DNA of 64,000 nucleotides, from NCBI RefSeq assembly GCF_001659605.2, contig NC_035173.2:12384293-12448292 (forward strand), written 5' to 3'. Position 1 is the stretch's first letter. The number at the start of each line of letters is the position of its first letter. The notes below the pieces were generated by a model that was not told the origin of the DNA, did no database searches, and saw only the letters and a program-made list of their open reading frames with translations. The DNA is from Manihot esculenta. Lineage: Eukaryota > Streptophyta > Magnoliopsida > Malpighiales > Euphorbiaceae. Below are positions 48,188 through 59,704 of the stretch, piece by piece. The position numbers were made by a program, and so were the translations under genes.

Positions 48188-50804
48188 ACAAGGTCACTAC
48201 CAAGAATAAGTACCCGTTGCCAAGGATCGATGATCTATTCGACCAGCTAGCAGGAGCAGGTTGTTTCTCCAACATAGATCTGAGATCAGGGTACCATCAG
48301 CTGAGGATAAGGGAAGAGGATGTGCCAAAGACAACATTCAGGACCAGATATGGGCATTATGAGTTCCATGCGATGCCGTTTGGGTTAACCAATGCCCCTG
48401 CAGCATTCATGAATCTCATGAACAGAGTGTTTAGTCAATACCTGGATCACTTTGTTATTGTCTTCATAGATGATATCTTAGTGTATTACAGGAATGCAGA
48501 GGAGCATGCCCATCATCTGAGGTTAGTTCTGCAGACCTTGAGGGAACATAGCTTGTATGCCAAGTTCTCCAAGTGTGAGTTTTGGCTGAGGAGCATCTCC
48601 TTCTTGGGGTATGTGGTGTCAGAAAATGGAGTCGAGGTAGACCCCAAGAAAGTGGAAGCTGTAGCTAACTGGCCTAGACCCACCACAGTGACAGAGATTA
48701 AGAGCTTGTTGGGTTTGGCAGGTTACTACAGGAGATTCGTTCAGGACTTCTCTAAGATTGCAGCTCCCATGACCAGATTAACTAAGAAAAACCAGAGGTT
48801 CGTGTGGACCGACCAGTGTGAGGAGAGCTTTGAGGAGCTAAAGAAGAGGTTGACTTCAGCACCAGTGTTAGCTCTGCCATCCAGCAATGAAGACTTCTCA
48901 GTGTATTGTGATGCGTCCCGTGTGGGACTGGGTTGTGTGCTAATGCAGAATGAAAGGGTGATTGCTTATGCTTCTAGGCAGCTGAAGAAGCACGAGTTGA
49001 ATTACCCTACACACGACCTGGAGATGGCAGCGGTAATCTTTGCACTCAAGATGTGGAGGCATTATCTTTATGGGGTAAAATGTGAGATCTTCACAGATCA
49101 TAAAAGCCTGCAGTACATCCTGAGTCAGAGAGATTTGAATTTGAGACAGAGAAGATGGGTAGAACTGCTCAGTGACTATGATTGCAAGATCCAGTACCAT
49201 CCGGGTAAGGCAAATATTGTGGCAGACGCCTTAAGCCGGAAATCACTTGGCAGTTTGTCCCATATTTCAGCAGAGAGGATGCCAGTAGTGAGGGAGTTCT
49301 TCGAGCTCATGAATGAAGGTCTACAGTTGGAGTTGTCTGGTACAGGTGCTTTAGTTGCCCAGATGAGAGTGACACCCGTGTTTCTGGAGCAGGTGGCTCA
49401 GAAACAGCATGAGGACCCAGAGTTAGTGAAGATTGCCAGGACTGTTCAGTCAGGCAAGGATAGTGAGTTCAGATTTGACAGTAAGGGGATCCTCCGCTAT
49501 GGAAACAGATTGTGTGTACCAGATGACGTTGGGCTGAAGGGAGACATTATGAGAGAGGCTCATAATGCCAGATACAGTGTTCACCCTAGAGCCACCAAGA
49601 TGTATCAAGATCTGAAGAAGGTTTATTGGTGGCCAGCTATGAAAAGAGAAGTGGCACAGTTTGTGTCAGCCTGCGCAGTGTGTCAGAGGGTGAAGCTGGA
49701 ACATCAGAAGCCGGCTGGAATGCTTAACCCACTACCTATTCCAGAGTGGAAATGGGAGAATATAGCTATGGACTTCGTGGTGGGGTTACCGGCAACGTCC
49801 AATAGATTGGACTCCATATGGGTGATTGTGGACAGACTGACCAAATCTGCTCACTTCATCCCTGTCAGGATGGCTATTCTGTGGACAAGTTGGCGCAGGT
49901 GTATGTTGATGAGATTGTCAGGTTGCATGGGGTTCCTGTTTCAACAGTGTCTGATAGAGGGCCCCAGTTCACCTCCAGGTTTTGGCAGAGTCTGCAGAAC
50001 GCTATGGGTACCAGGTTGGATTTTAGCACTGCTTTCCATCCTCAGACGGACGGACAATCAGAGAGGACCATCCAAACAATAGAAGATATGCTCAGAATGT
50101 GTGTGCTGGATTTTGGCGGTTCTTGGAGGCATCATCTACCTTTAGTGGAGTTTGCCTACAATAACAGCCATCATGCCAGCATAGGGATGGCCCCATATGA
50201 AGTTTTGTATGGAAGGAAGTGCAGGTCGCCTGTCCGTTGGGAAGAAGTAGGAGAAAGGGCCTTGGCAGGGCCTGAGCTAGTGGAGATTACCAGCAGAGTG
50301 GTACCCATCATCAGAGAAAGGATCAAGACTGCTGCAAGCAGGCAGAAGAGTTATGCAGACATCCGCAGAAGGCAAGTAGAGTTTCAGGAGGGAGATTTGG
50401 TATTGCTCAAGGTGTCTCCAATGAAAGGGGTGATTCGGTTTGGGAAGAAAGGTAAGCTAGCTCCACGGTACATCGGACCCTTTGAAGTCTTGCAAAAGAT
50501 TGGGAATGTATCGTACAAACTAGACTTGCCTGCTTCGATGGAGAGAATCCATCCGGTTTTCCATGTTTCCATGTAGAGAAAGTTTGTGTCGGATCCGAGC
50601 AAGGTTCTTAATGAGCCTGATGTGGAGATCCAAGAGGATCTCACCTATATTGAACAGCCAGTACGGATTCTTGACACTCAGATCAGAAAGCTAAGGAACA
50701 AGGAAATCCCGATGGTTAAAGTCCTTTGGAATCACCACAACATCGAAGAGTATACCTGGGAGACACGGGAGTCTATGCTCCGGCAATATCCTCATCTCTT
50801 CTAA
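48184..50804 (+). pseudogene. Broken pol: reverse transcriptase (N-terminus lost), RNase H, integrase, chromodomain-like tail
   Basis: The frame opens at [20 protein letters not shown], inside the RT fingers; earlier RT and protease are deleted. RT palm motifs follow: [21 protein letters not shown] and the catalytic FIDDILVY. Then come [10 protein letters not shown], RNase H ([37 protein letters not shown]), the integrase zinc region (H...C.VCQRVK), and the core ([26 protein letters not shown]). Breaks: one base lost near 49870 (frame continues at about 49875) and a TAG at 50574-50576; the chromodomain-like tail 50586-50804 remains open. The element could move only with proteins from relatives. 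Confidence 0.9.
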
Positions 50805-50888
50805 GGTGAGTTTTTATGTGCTTTGTATGAATGTTTATATTTTATGCCATGCTATGTTTGTTTGGTGAACATTCGGGGACGAATGTTC

Positions 50889-50903
50889 TTAAGGGGGGAA
50901 GAA
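50889..50903 (+). other. Polypurine tract
   Basis: TTAAGGGGGGAAGAA immediately before the 3' LTR start; preceded by ACATTCGGGGACGAATGT, a short palindrome also present at 2879-2896. Confidence 0.85.
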
Positions 50904-52515
50904 TGTAATACCCGGCTAGACTCCGAAATCGGAATTCCTACCGTCCGGTGGAATCTCGGATGACGGAAATCTCTAAAAGGGTAAAATCATGTTTTTATAA
51001 AATATTTTAATGTATTTCATGGGTTTAAATAAGAAAGAAATTAAGTTTTGAATGAAAATAGTCTTGAGAGGAAGACTCAGGTTCGGCCGCCGAACCTCAA
51101 GTTCGCCCGCCGAACATGCATGCACTTCGGGAGTGCTTTAGGCCCCCGAAGGCATAAGTGAGGGAAGTCCAGGTTCGGCCGCCGAACATGGCATGCATGC
51201 GGAGGCACGTTAGGCCCCCGAAAGTGGCCTGGCCAGCCACCTATAAAAGGGTCCCCTTGTCCGAATGGGCGAGCTTTTCTCCCCATTTTCGGCCAAGGTG
51301 AGTTTTCTGCCGTCCCTCGCCGATTTTGAGTCCTTTCCATCAAATCTTTCATGATTTTCATGAGTTTTTACCTTGTTTTGAAGATTTTTGAGCAAAGGGC
51401 AAGTTTTGAGGCTTGGAAGACTCAGGAGCTCTTTTCCTTTGGTTTCCAAGTTTAGGTCGTCTCCCTCTCTCGATCTTCAAGAGGTAAGAGCCGATCTTGA
51501 GCTCATTGTATGTTTTAAACAAATTTTAAATTGATCTATGGGGTAGAAATGCATGTTTAGGTTAGTTGAACTTTGTTAGGTTTTATGTGACTATATGGAC
51601 AATGTGTGTTGGATATGCATGTTTGATGTGTTTGAGTTGGGGTTTAGGATAGTTTGAGACCCCTATGTGTTGATGCAAGTTTCTATGCATGATTTGAGAG
51701 AGTTGGATGCTTGATTGGAGGGTTTGGGAGGAAAGTGTGCATTGAAAAGCTGAGTTTCTGCCCTTTTGGGAGAAACCAGGTTCGGCAGCCGAAAGGGACT
51801 TTCGGCCGCCGAACCTGTCTGTGAGGCAAGCCTTTCGGCTGCCGAAGCCTGCCCTCGAAAATGGACTTTCGTCTCTAGAGGGCACTTTCGGCCGCCGAAG
51901 GTGCCGCCGAACCTGCATGACTTTCGGCTCTGGAGGGACTTTCGGCCGCCGAACCTGCCGCCGAAAGTGTCCTGTGCAGCCCTCCTTTGCATGTTTTCTA
52001 TGATTGTTTTAAGGTGTTTTAGAGGGTTTTTGGGGAGTATTTTAGAGTCATGTTTATGTATGTTAGGTTCCTCATTTGAGTCCACCTGTGTAGGTTCGGA
52101 CCCGAGGAACCGAGGACCCTAGCAGTGAGTTCAGCTGTTTCTGAGTCTGTTAGAGCTTCAGCCAGAGGTGAGTGGAATACCTTATGTTATTTCAAAGCAA
52201 ATAAATAAATCCTGAGCATGATACACACATCATGAATGCCATGAGATATACTAGGGTGCTTGCATTAGAATTCACGAATATGTTGCATTGCATATTATGT
52301 TGTTGATGTGGATGAATGTTGAATGATCCATTGGCCCTCACACGTTATGACATGATGTTATGATATGGAAGTCCAGGCGTGCCTGCACTATGCCCCTGGC
52401 ACTATGTAAGAGAAAGACCGGGTGAGCCTGCACTACGCCCCCGGCACTATTGGATATGTATGTTATGCTATGGAAGTCCAGGCGTGCCTGCACTACGCCT
52501 CTGGCATGATTAGAC
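50904..52515 (+). mobile_element. 3' LTR, first part
   Basis: Aligns base for base with the 5' LTR up to ATTAGAC. It lacks about 20 bp around the second palindrome of the first cluster, probably by deletion between repeated GGCCGCCGAAC units. TATA at 51241-51249; mini-exon-like block 52094-52167; hairpin array 52367-52508. The nested solo LTR interrupts it here. Confidence 0.9.
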
Positions 52516-54828
52516 TGTAATACCCGGCTAGACTCCGGCATCGGAATTCCTACTGTCCGGTGGAATCTCGGATGTCGGAAACCTCTAGAAGGGTAAAATC
52601 ATATTTTTATAAAATGTTTTAATGTATTTAATGATTTTAAGTAAGAAAGGAACTGAGTTTTGAATGAAAAAGGACCAAGGAGGCATTTCCAGGTTCGGCC
52701 GCCGAACATTGAATGGTTTAGGGGGGCAAGTTAGGCTTCCGAAAGTCTCAAAGGTTTGGCCGCCGAACTTGCATGAGATGTGGGGGCAAGTTCGGCTGCC
52801 GAAAGGTGGTCTGCCAGCCCTATATAAGAGCTCCATGGCCGAAACGGGCGAGTTTTCTCCCCATTTTCGGCTACGGTGAGTTCATGTTCTCTTATGGTTC
52901 ATTTTTTATGTTTTTCCTCCGATCTTTCATGTTTTAACCAGCTTTATGTTGATTTGAAGAGATTTGAGCAAAAAGAGCAAGTTTTAGGAACTTGGAGACC
53001 AAAGAGTTGAGATCTCTCCCATCTCCAAGTTGGATCGTCTCTCCTCTCGTTCTTCAAGAGGTAAGGGTAGATCCATAGTTCCTTTAATGTTTTAAGTAAG
53101 TTTTATGAAGTTTCTTGGGGTAGAAATGCATGTGTAGGTTTATGTGGAGTTTATGGGTTTAATGTGCATTTATGAACAATGTATGTTGGATGTGCATGTT
53201 TGATGTGTTGTAGATGGGGTTTAGGATAGTTTGAAGCCCCTAGGAGCTTGTATGCTTGAGTATGTATGTTGTAGAATAGGAAAATGTTTGATTGAATGAG
53301 TTGGGAGGCGTTTATGCATGTTGAGCTGAGTTTCTGCCCTTTGGGAGAAACCAGGTTCGGCAGCCGAAGGCTCTTTCGGCCGCTGAACCTGGCCGTAGTG
53401 GCATGTATCGGCTACCGAACCCTGCCCCCGAAAGTGGACTTTCGGCTCTGGAAGGGAGTTTCGGCCGCCGAAGGTGCCGCCGAACATGCATGAGTTTCGT
53501 CTCTGGAGGGAACCTTCGGCCGCCGAAAGTGCCGCTGAAGGTGCATGACTTTCGGCTCTGGAGGGCCTTTCGGCCGCCAAACCTGCCGCCGAAAGTGCCC
53601 TGTTCAGCCCTCCTTTGCATGTTTTCTATGATTGTTTTAAGGTGTTTTAGGGGGTTTTTGGGGAGTATTTTAGAGTCATGTTTTTGTATGTTAGGTCCCT
53701 CATTTGAGTCCACCTGTGTAGGTTCGGACCCGAGGAACCGAGGACCTCAGCTGTGAGATAGCTGCTTCAGAGTCATTAGAGCTTCAGCCAGAGGTGAGTG
53801 GAATAACTCCTTATGCTTTAAAATAAATAAATCAGTTTTAGCATGATTCACGCATCATGAATGCCATGAGATATAATAGGATGTTTGCATTAGAATTCAC
53901 GAATATGTTGCATTGCATATTATGTTGATGATGTGGATGAATGTTGAATGATCCTCTAGTCCTCGTATGGTATGACATGATGTGATATGGTATGGTATGG
54001 AAGTCCAGGTCGAGGCCCATTCTACGCCCCTGGCACTATAGTAAGAGAAAGACCAGGTCGAGGCCCATTCTACGCCCCTGGCATTATTGGAATGTTATGC
54101 TATGTATGTTATGATAAGAGGAAGACCAGGTCGAGGCCCATTCTACGCCCCTGGCACTATTGGAATGTGTGGAGGACTATGGGTGACAAATTTATCCTTG
54201 ATGTGATTAGCTGTGATGTGATGCATTCCATATTACCATGTGTTTTAATTATAATGTTCCATTATTCTGCTCACTGGGCTCTAGTAGCTCACCCCTCTCC
54301 CTTAACCCCCAGGTTTGCAGGTACAGGGTAGACCAGGAGGTCAGCAAGAGTAATGAAGTCATGGTCATGTAATAGCTAGTGTGGACATGAAAAACGTTGA
54401 TATGTTATTGAGTACAGTCATGTAAAAGTATAGTATAGAAATGTAATGTAATGATGCTTATGGAAGTTTAGAGTTGTGCTTGACTATAGTGTAATGTTAT
54501 TAATCCCTTGGAGTACATGATCTTTTTGATGCTTATGTAACCAAACTCAATACATGTTATGTCACCCCATTGGGGCATGGATGAGACTCCAAAGAGGAGT
54601 TAATGTTTATGATTATGTTTATGTATAGTGCATGCATAGGTTGAGTTTGGTGAATGAATGAAAGAATGAATGAATGTAAGGAAAAGTTCAAAATTTTATG
54701 TATGTGTTGATCATGTATGGGATTAAAAAGGTTTACAGGATGAATGTTAGGCTTGCTACGGGTCCCGGCGGCCTTATGCCGACCTGGATCCTAGCGCCGG
54801 TAGCGGTCCGGATTTTCGGGTCGTTACA
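52516..54828 (+). mobile_element. Solo LTR nested in the 3' LTR
   Basis: 2313 bp from TGTAATACCCGG to GTCGTTACA, flanked by tagac at 52511-52515 and 54829-54833. It is of the same family but a different subtype: TATA is TATATAAGAG at 52820, and the hairpin array 53999-54160 has loops with CGAGGCCCATTCTACGCC. No internal region remains, so LTR-LTR recombination has removed it. Confidence 0.93.
53999..54160 (+). repeat. Three-unit hairpin array in the solo LTR
   Basis: Three CCAGG...CCTGG units with loops unlike those of the surrounding LTR but the same CTACGCC end. Spacers between units contain GTAAGAGAAAGA or a TATGTATGTTATGA stretch. Confidence 0.8.
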
Positions 54829-54833
54829 TAGAC

Positions 54834-55462
54834 TTACGGAGAGCTAAATGGTGACAAGTTCATCCTTGATGTGAATTGTTTGTGATATGTTGCATTTCAT
54901 GAAAACATGAAATTTAAATTGAATGATTAATTATTCTGCTCACTGGGCTTTATAGCTCACCCCTCTCCCTTAACCCCTAGGATTGTAGGTACAGGGTAGA
55001 CCAGGAGGTCAGCAGGAGTAGAGTTTTGTATGATGTAATAGCTAGCTGTGGACATGAATATATTGTAATGTAAAAGTAAAGTATTGTAATGTTATGTAAT
55101 GATGCTTATGGGAGTTTAGAGTTGTGCTTGACCGTAGTATTATGTTAATCCCTTTCTAGTACATGATCTTAATGTTTAAGGATGATTATTGTAAAGCAAA
55201 CTTAATTCATGTTATGCCACCCCATTGGAGCATTGATGAGGACTCCACGGTGGGGTTAATGTTTATGTTTATGAATAGTGCTTGCACAGGTTGAGTTTGG
55301 TGATTAATGGAAAGAAAAGTTCAAAATTTTTATGTATGTTGTTGATCATGTATGGGATTAAACAGTTTTACCGGGTTAATGTTTGGCTTGCTACGGGTCC
55401 CGGCGGCCTTAAGCCGATCTGGATCCTAGCGCCGGTAGCGGTCCGATTTTCGGGTCGTTACA
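54834..55462 (+). mobile_element. 3' LTR, second part
   Basis: Continues the 3' LTR after the nested copy (CGGAGAGCTAAATGGTGACA) to its end GTCGTTACA. Together with the first part it gives about 2240 bp. It is followed by target duplication cttcc (55463-55467). Confidence 0.9.
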
Positions 55463-55467
55463 CTTCC

Positions 55468-55789
55468 TTGACTCTTTGTAATCTTTTGTAATGAACATAT
55501 ATGTTTCATATACTTTTGTGTGCTTCCTTTGTTGTCACCATTTTTTAACGAACGAACAGAGACTAAATCGCATCTTCTTTAATGCTCATTTAGTTATAAA
55601 ATAGTTACTGAAAAAATAGGATTAATACCTAGGCCTTTGGCTCGACAAACTGTCATCCTTCCATCGTAAAACACCTTAGGTAGATTTGTTAATGAGGATC
55701 TTTTGCCCGATGTAATTTTTTATTTGACGCCTTCATCCTTTGTCTTTTCAGGGGCTGGTATATTCGCCTTTTTTGGCTGTCTAGCGTAG
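55468..55789 (+). mobile_element. Tat element, region between accessory ORF and tandem array
   Basis: Resumes the sequence interrupted at 44464. CTTTGTAATCTTTTGTAATGAA matches the equivalent place in copy B near 35405. No open frame. Confidence 0.55.
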
Positions 55790-56515
55790 ACAACTCAATT
55801 AAGGGGGCTCGCACCTAAATTCAGAGTCTGGCCAGAGTCGTCTTGTGGCATGACCTGGCGTAAACTATCTTATGGCCTTTAGTGGAACCAACAGCTAGAT
55901 GGTCTGGTGGAGACTGCCTAATGGCCTTACTTAGTGGGACCATCGCCCAAGTGGTTCGACAAGAACCGCTTTGTGACCTGGTCTGACGAATATTTACCTT
56001 GTGGCCTTAATTTATGGGATCGACGCCCGAATGGCCTAGCAAAGACTGCCTTATGGCCTTGCTTAGTAAAAACTGTCTTGTGGCCTAGTTTGGCTAAGAT
56101 TGCCCTATGGCGTTAATTCATGAGACCAACACCCAAGTGGTCTAGCAGAAACCACCTCATGACCTGGCTTGGTAAATATTTACCTTATGGCCTTGATTTA
56201 TGGGACCGACGCCTGAATGGCCTGGTAAAGATTGCTTTATGGCCAGGCCTGGCAAAAACTGCTTTGTAGCCTAGCCTAACTAAGATTGCCTTATGGCCTT
56301 TTTTAGTGGAACCAACGCCTAAGTGGTCTAGCGGGAATTATCTTGTGATTCGTCCTGTCTAAAATTGTCTTACAGCCTTACTTAGTGAGACCAACATCCA
56401 AGTGGTCTGGCGAGATCTACCTTGTGATCTAGTCTGACTAAAATTGTCTTATGGCCTTGCTTAGTAGGACCAACACCCAAGTGGTCTGGCAGGAACCATC
56501 TTGTGACCCAGTTTA
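55790..56515. repeat. Tandem array of the Tat element, about eight units
   Basis: GGGACCAACGCCCAAGTGGTCTGG-like starts occur at about 55888, 55938, 56016, 56126, 56202, 56310, 56386 and 56467, so spacing varies from about 50 to 110 bp. GCCTTATGGCC and GTGGCCTTA elements alternate. Same repeat as 35715-36010. It sits downstream of the integrase when read with the pol strand. Confidence 0.8.
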
Positions 56516-56599
56516 GTCTCTCTTTGTGGAAGGCAATCTCATTATTCCTTATCACTGAAGAACATCACATGTGAAAATATCTTGTTAACTTATTATTGA

Positions 56600-59500
56600 T
56601 AAAACCTTCTCAGGTTATAGATATTCCAAGAATGGGGAATAACTTGACCATTTAACTTGGTCAGCATATATGATCCTGGACGAATTACCTTCGAGACCTT
56701 GAATAGTTCTTTTCAATTTTCACCCAACTTACTAGATCCAGTGTTGCCACCCCCTCACATCTATTCTTTTAAGGGCTAGATTCCCTACATTGAAGGCGTA
56801 TGGCCTAACCTTATTATTGAACATTCGGGACATACTGTTTCTATAAATTGCCATTCTGATTGTAACCTTTTTCTGCAAAAATTCTGCTTGGTCCAAATTG
56901 AAATGCATTTTTTCAGAATTCCTTGATATCTCAGGGTATTGTGTCTTGAAGTTGCCTACCTAGATTTCTATGGAAATGATTTCCTCGGCCCCGTATATAA
57001 GGGAAAATGGTGTTTCTCTTATAACTGTCCTAGGGGTAGTTTTGTCTGCCCATAGTATGTGGGGTAACTCTTCAGGCCAGTTACCCTTGGCTTGATTGAG
57101 TCTTTTCTTTAGACCCTATAAGATAGTCCTATTAGTCTCCTCAGTCATACCATTAGTCTGGGAGTGGTAGACTAAGCTGAACCTTAAGTCAATTTTCTAT
57201 TTCTTGCAGAAGTGTTTGAACCTGGAGCTTGTAAACTGAGTTTCCTTATCGGTGATTACTAACTTTGATATTTCGTATCGAGTGAATATATTTTGGCTAA
57301 GAAAAGAAATCGCTTGTTGGGTGTTCATGGACTGTACCTCCTCAGCCTCAGCCCACTTGCTAAACTGATCTACCACTACGATCATGAACTTTTTTTATCC
57401 GGTTGTTTTAGGGAACGGGCCAAGGATGTCTATCCCCCACTGAAAGAAAGGCTAGGACTTCCGATGGTCGGTTGTATTTCTTCTGGAGTCCTTGGGATGT
57501 TTGCATGTACTTGGCATCTTTGACACCTCTGGAAAAGCTGCTTCGTGTCTTTCATGATCATCGACCAGTAATATCTTTGTCTAAATACTTTTCGAGCAAT
57601 TGTTCAGGCTCCTTTGTAGCTCCTGCAATCACCTTCATGGATATCCCTTAAGATTTGCTGACCTTCATCTTCGGTAACATACCGCAGCCATGGATGTGTC
57701 GAGGACCTCCTACACAACCAACCATCGATTAGTGCGTATTTAGAAGACTTTCTTATTACCTGTTTGGCTAATAATTTATCGGCTGAAGGTCATCTTGTGT
57801 CAAGAATTTGTATACTGACGTCATCCATGATTCTCCTTCTTTTATAGGGAAGGACTCTTCCACTACCTTGCTAGAGTGTACAATTCCTTGTATTGGAACG
57901 GTTGAGTCAAGTGCTATTCTCCCACTCACTGCCATTTTGGCTAAATGATTATGCCTCTTCGTTATTGCCTCTAGCCACATGGTAAAGTTCGTAGTTGCCT
58001 TTCCCATCTTTGATCTTGTTCATCAGGGACTGAACCTTCTCCTCATATTTGATAAGGTTTGGTTTTCGGACTCTGAATTATCCCTGGCATTGATTAACAA
58101 CCAATTGTGAGTCACTAAAAATAATGAATTTTTGTATACCTAATTCCTTGATAATTTTTAGGGTCATTATTACAGCCTCGTATTTGGCTACATTGTTAGT
58201 GGCATTGAAGGCGAGTTTAGCTGCATATCGAAGCTTTATTCCCGTCTAAGATTATAATAGGATCCCGATTCCTGAACCCCCTGCTCCGCAAGCTTCATCT
58301 CCCTAGACCTTCTATTCTTCTGTGTCCTCCTCCGAGGACCCTAAAGGTTCTAACGATGAAGTTATCTCTGCAATAAAGTCGACTAAAACCTGGGCTTTCA
58401 TAGCTTTCCTTGAGACATACTTGATATCATAGGCTGACGGTATTACTGCCCATGTGGATAACTGCCCTGACAACTCTGGTCTATGTAGAACCTTTCACAA
58501 AGGTAATCTATACTGAATTTTATGTTATGTGAGTCGAAGTATGATCATAGCTTTGTGGCTGACATTAAAACTGCGAACGCTAATTTTTTGAGAGGCGGGT
58601 AGTTCAAATCTACCCTCTTCAACAATTGGCTGGCATAGTATACTAGACTTTGCTCCCCATTGTTTTCATGAACAAGTACCGAGCAAACTATTTCTTTTGT
58701 TATAGACAAGTATAGAAACAAAACTTCCTCTTCAACAGGTAGGCTTAGTAGCGGAGGGGATGATAGGAAGGTTTTTAGACTTTCAAGTACTGCACAAACT
58801 TGCCTTTGCCTTTCAAAGTCTTGAAGAACGAGAGGCACCTTATGCCCGAGCATGATATGAAACGACCCAGGGCAGCGACCCACCCATTTAGCCTTTGTAT
58901 CCCATTAATGGTTTTGGGTGCTTTCATATTTTGGATGGCGCTGACCTTCTCAAAATTTGCCTCTATGTCTCTTTTCGAGATTATATATTCGAGGAACTTT
59001 CCAGCTTTTACTCTGAAGATACATTTTTCAGGGTTCAACTTCATACCTGTCTTGTCCAGGACGTCAAAAATTTTTTTGAATATCTTATGGATGGTCCTCT
59101 AAAGATCGACTCTTCACTACCATGTCATCTACATACACCTCCACTGTTGATTCCACCATTTCTTTGAAGATTCCTGACACTAGCCTTTAGTACGTCACTC
59201 CTGCATTTTTCAATCCAAAAGGCATTACTTTATAATAGTAAACTCCTTCATCCGTTATGAATGCAGTCTTTTATGTATCCTCAATATCCATCATAATTTG
59301 GTGGTATCCTAAAATGGCATAAGGAAGGAGACCACTGGATACCCTAAGGTCAAATCCACTAATCTATCAATGAATGGTAATAGGTAGTGATCTTTTGAAG
59401 ATGCTTTATTTAGGTCATTGAAGTCCGTGCACATCCTCCAATTTCTGTTAGCATTCTTTACTAGGACAGTATTGGCTAGCCATATGGGATACTGGACTTC

Positions 59501-59700
59501 TTTTATCAATCATGCACTTAGAAGCTTACCAACCTCTTCTTTGATTACCTGCTGCCTCTCTGATGCGAAGTTCCTTTTCTTTTGTTGGACTGGTTTGACG
59601 GTCTTATCAATGGATAACTTATGGGTGATAAGAGTCGGGTCTACACGTATTATATCTTTTGGAGACCAAGGAAAAGTGGTTACTCGATTTTTCAGCAACC
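56600..59700 (-). pseudogene. Tat-lineage gypsy pol: reverse transcriptase, RNase H, integrase (broken)
   Basis: Read from 59700 downward: RT start (ERQQVIKEEVGKLL), YPIWLANTVLVKNANRNWRMC, DFNDLNKASSKDHYLLPFID, GYHQIMM, VMPFGLKNAG, and the catalytic EVYVDDMVVK near 59130. Then KLNPEKCIFRVKAGKFLEYI, RNase H pieces (SLVYYASQLL; NYELYHVARG) and the integrase (VVVDQFSKWAEAE, VITDKETQF, YHSQTNG, then a GNLALKRIDV tail ending about 56620). The WLANTVLV and GFID/LVDLT patterns are those of Tat elements and not chromoviruses. Many stops and shifts. The N-terminal RT border is cut by the gypsy element at 59705, so gag and protease lie beyond it or off the window. Confidence 0.85.
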
Positions 59701-59704
59701 CTAT

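Larger units (their letters stand above)
44465..55462 (+). mobile_element. Tekay/Del-type gypsy element, complete in outline but defective
   Basis: Bounded by TGTAATACCC and GTCGTTACA with a perfect 5-bp duplication (cttcc). Parts: 5' LTR 44465-46726, primer site 46730-46741, gag 47000-48187, broken pol 48184-50804, polypurine tract 50889-50903, 3' LTR 50904-52515 plus 54834-55462. The 3' LTR is split by a nested solo LTR. The two LTRs are nearly identical by eye, apart from a roughly 20-bp gap in the palindrome cluster and scattered changes, so the insertion is fairly recent. It lies inside the accessory-ORF region of the Tat element. Confidence 0.92.
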
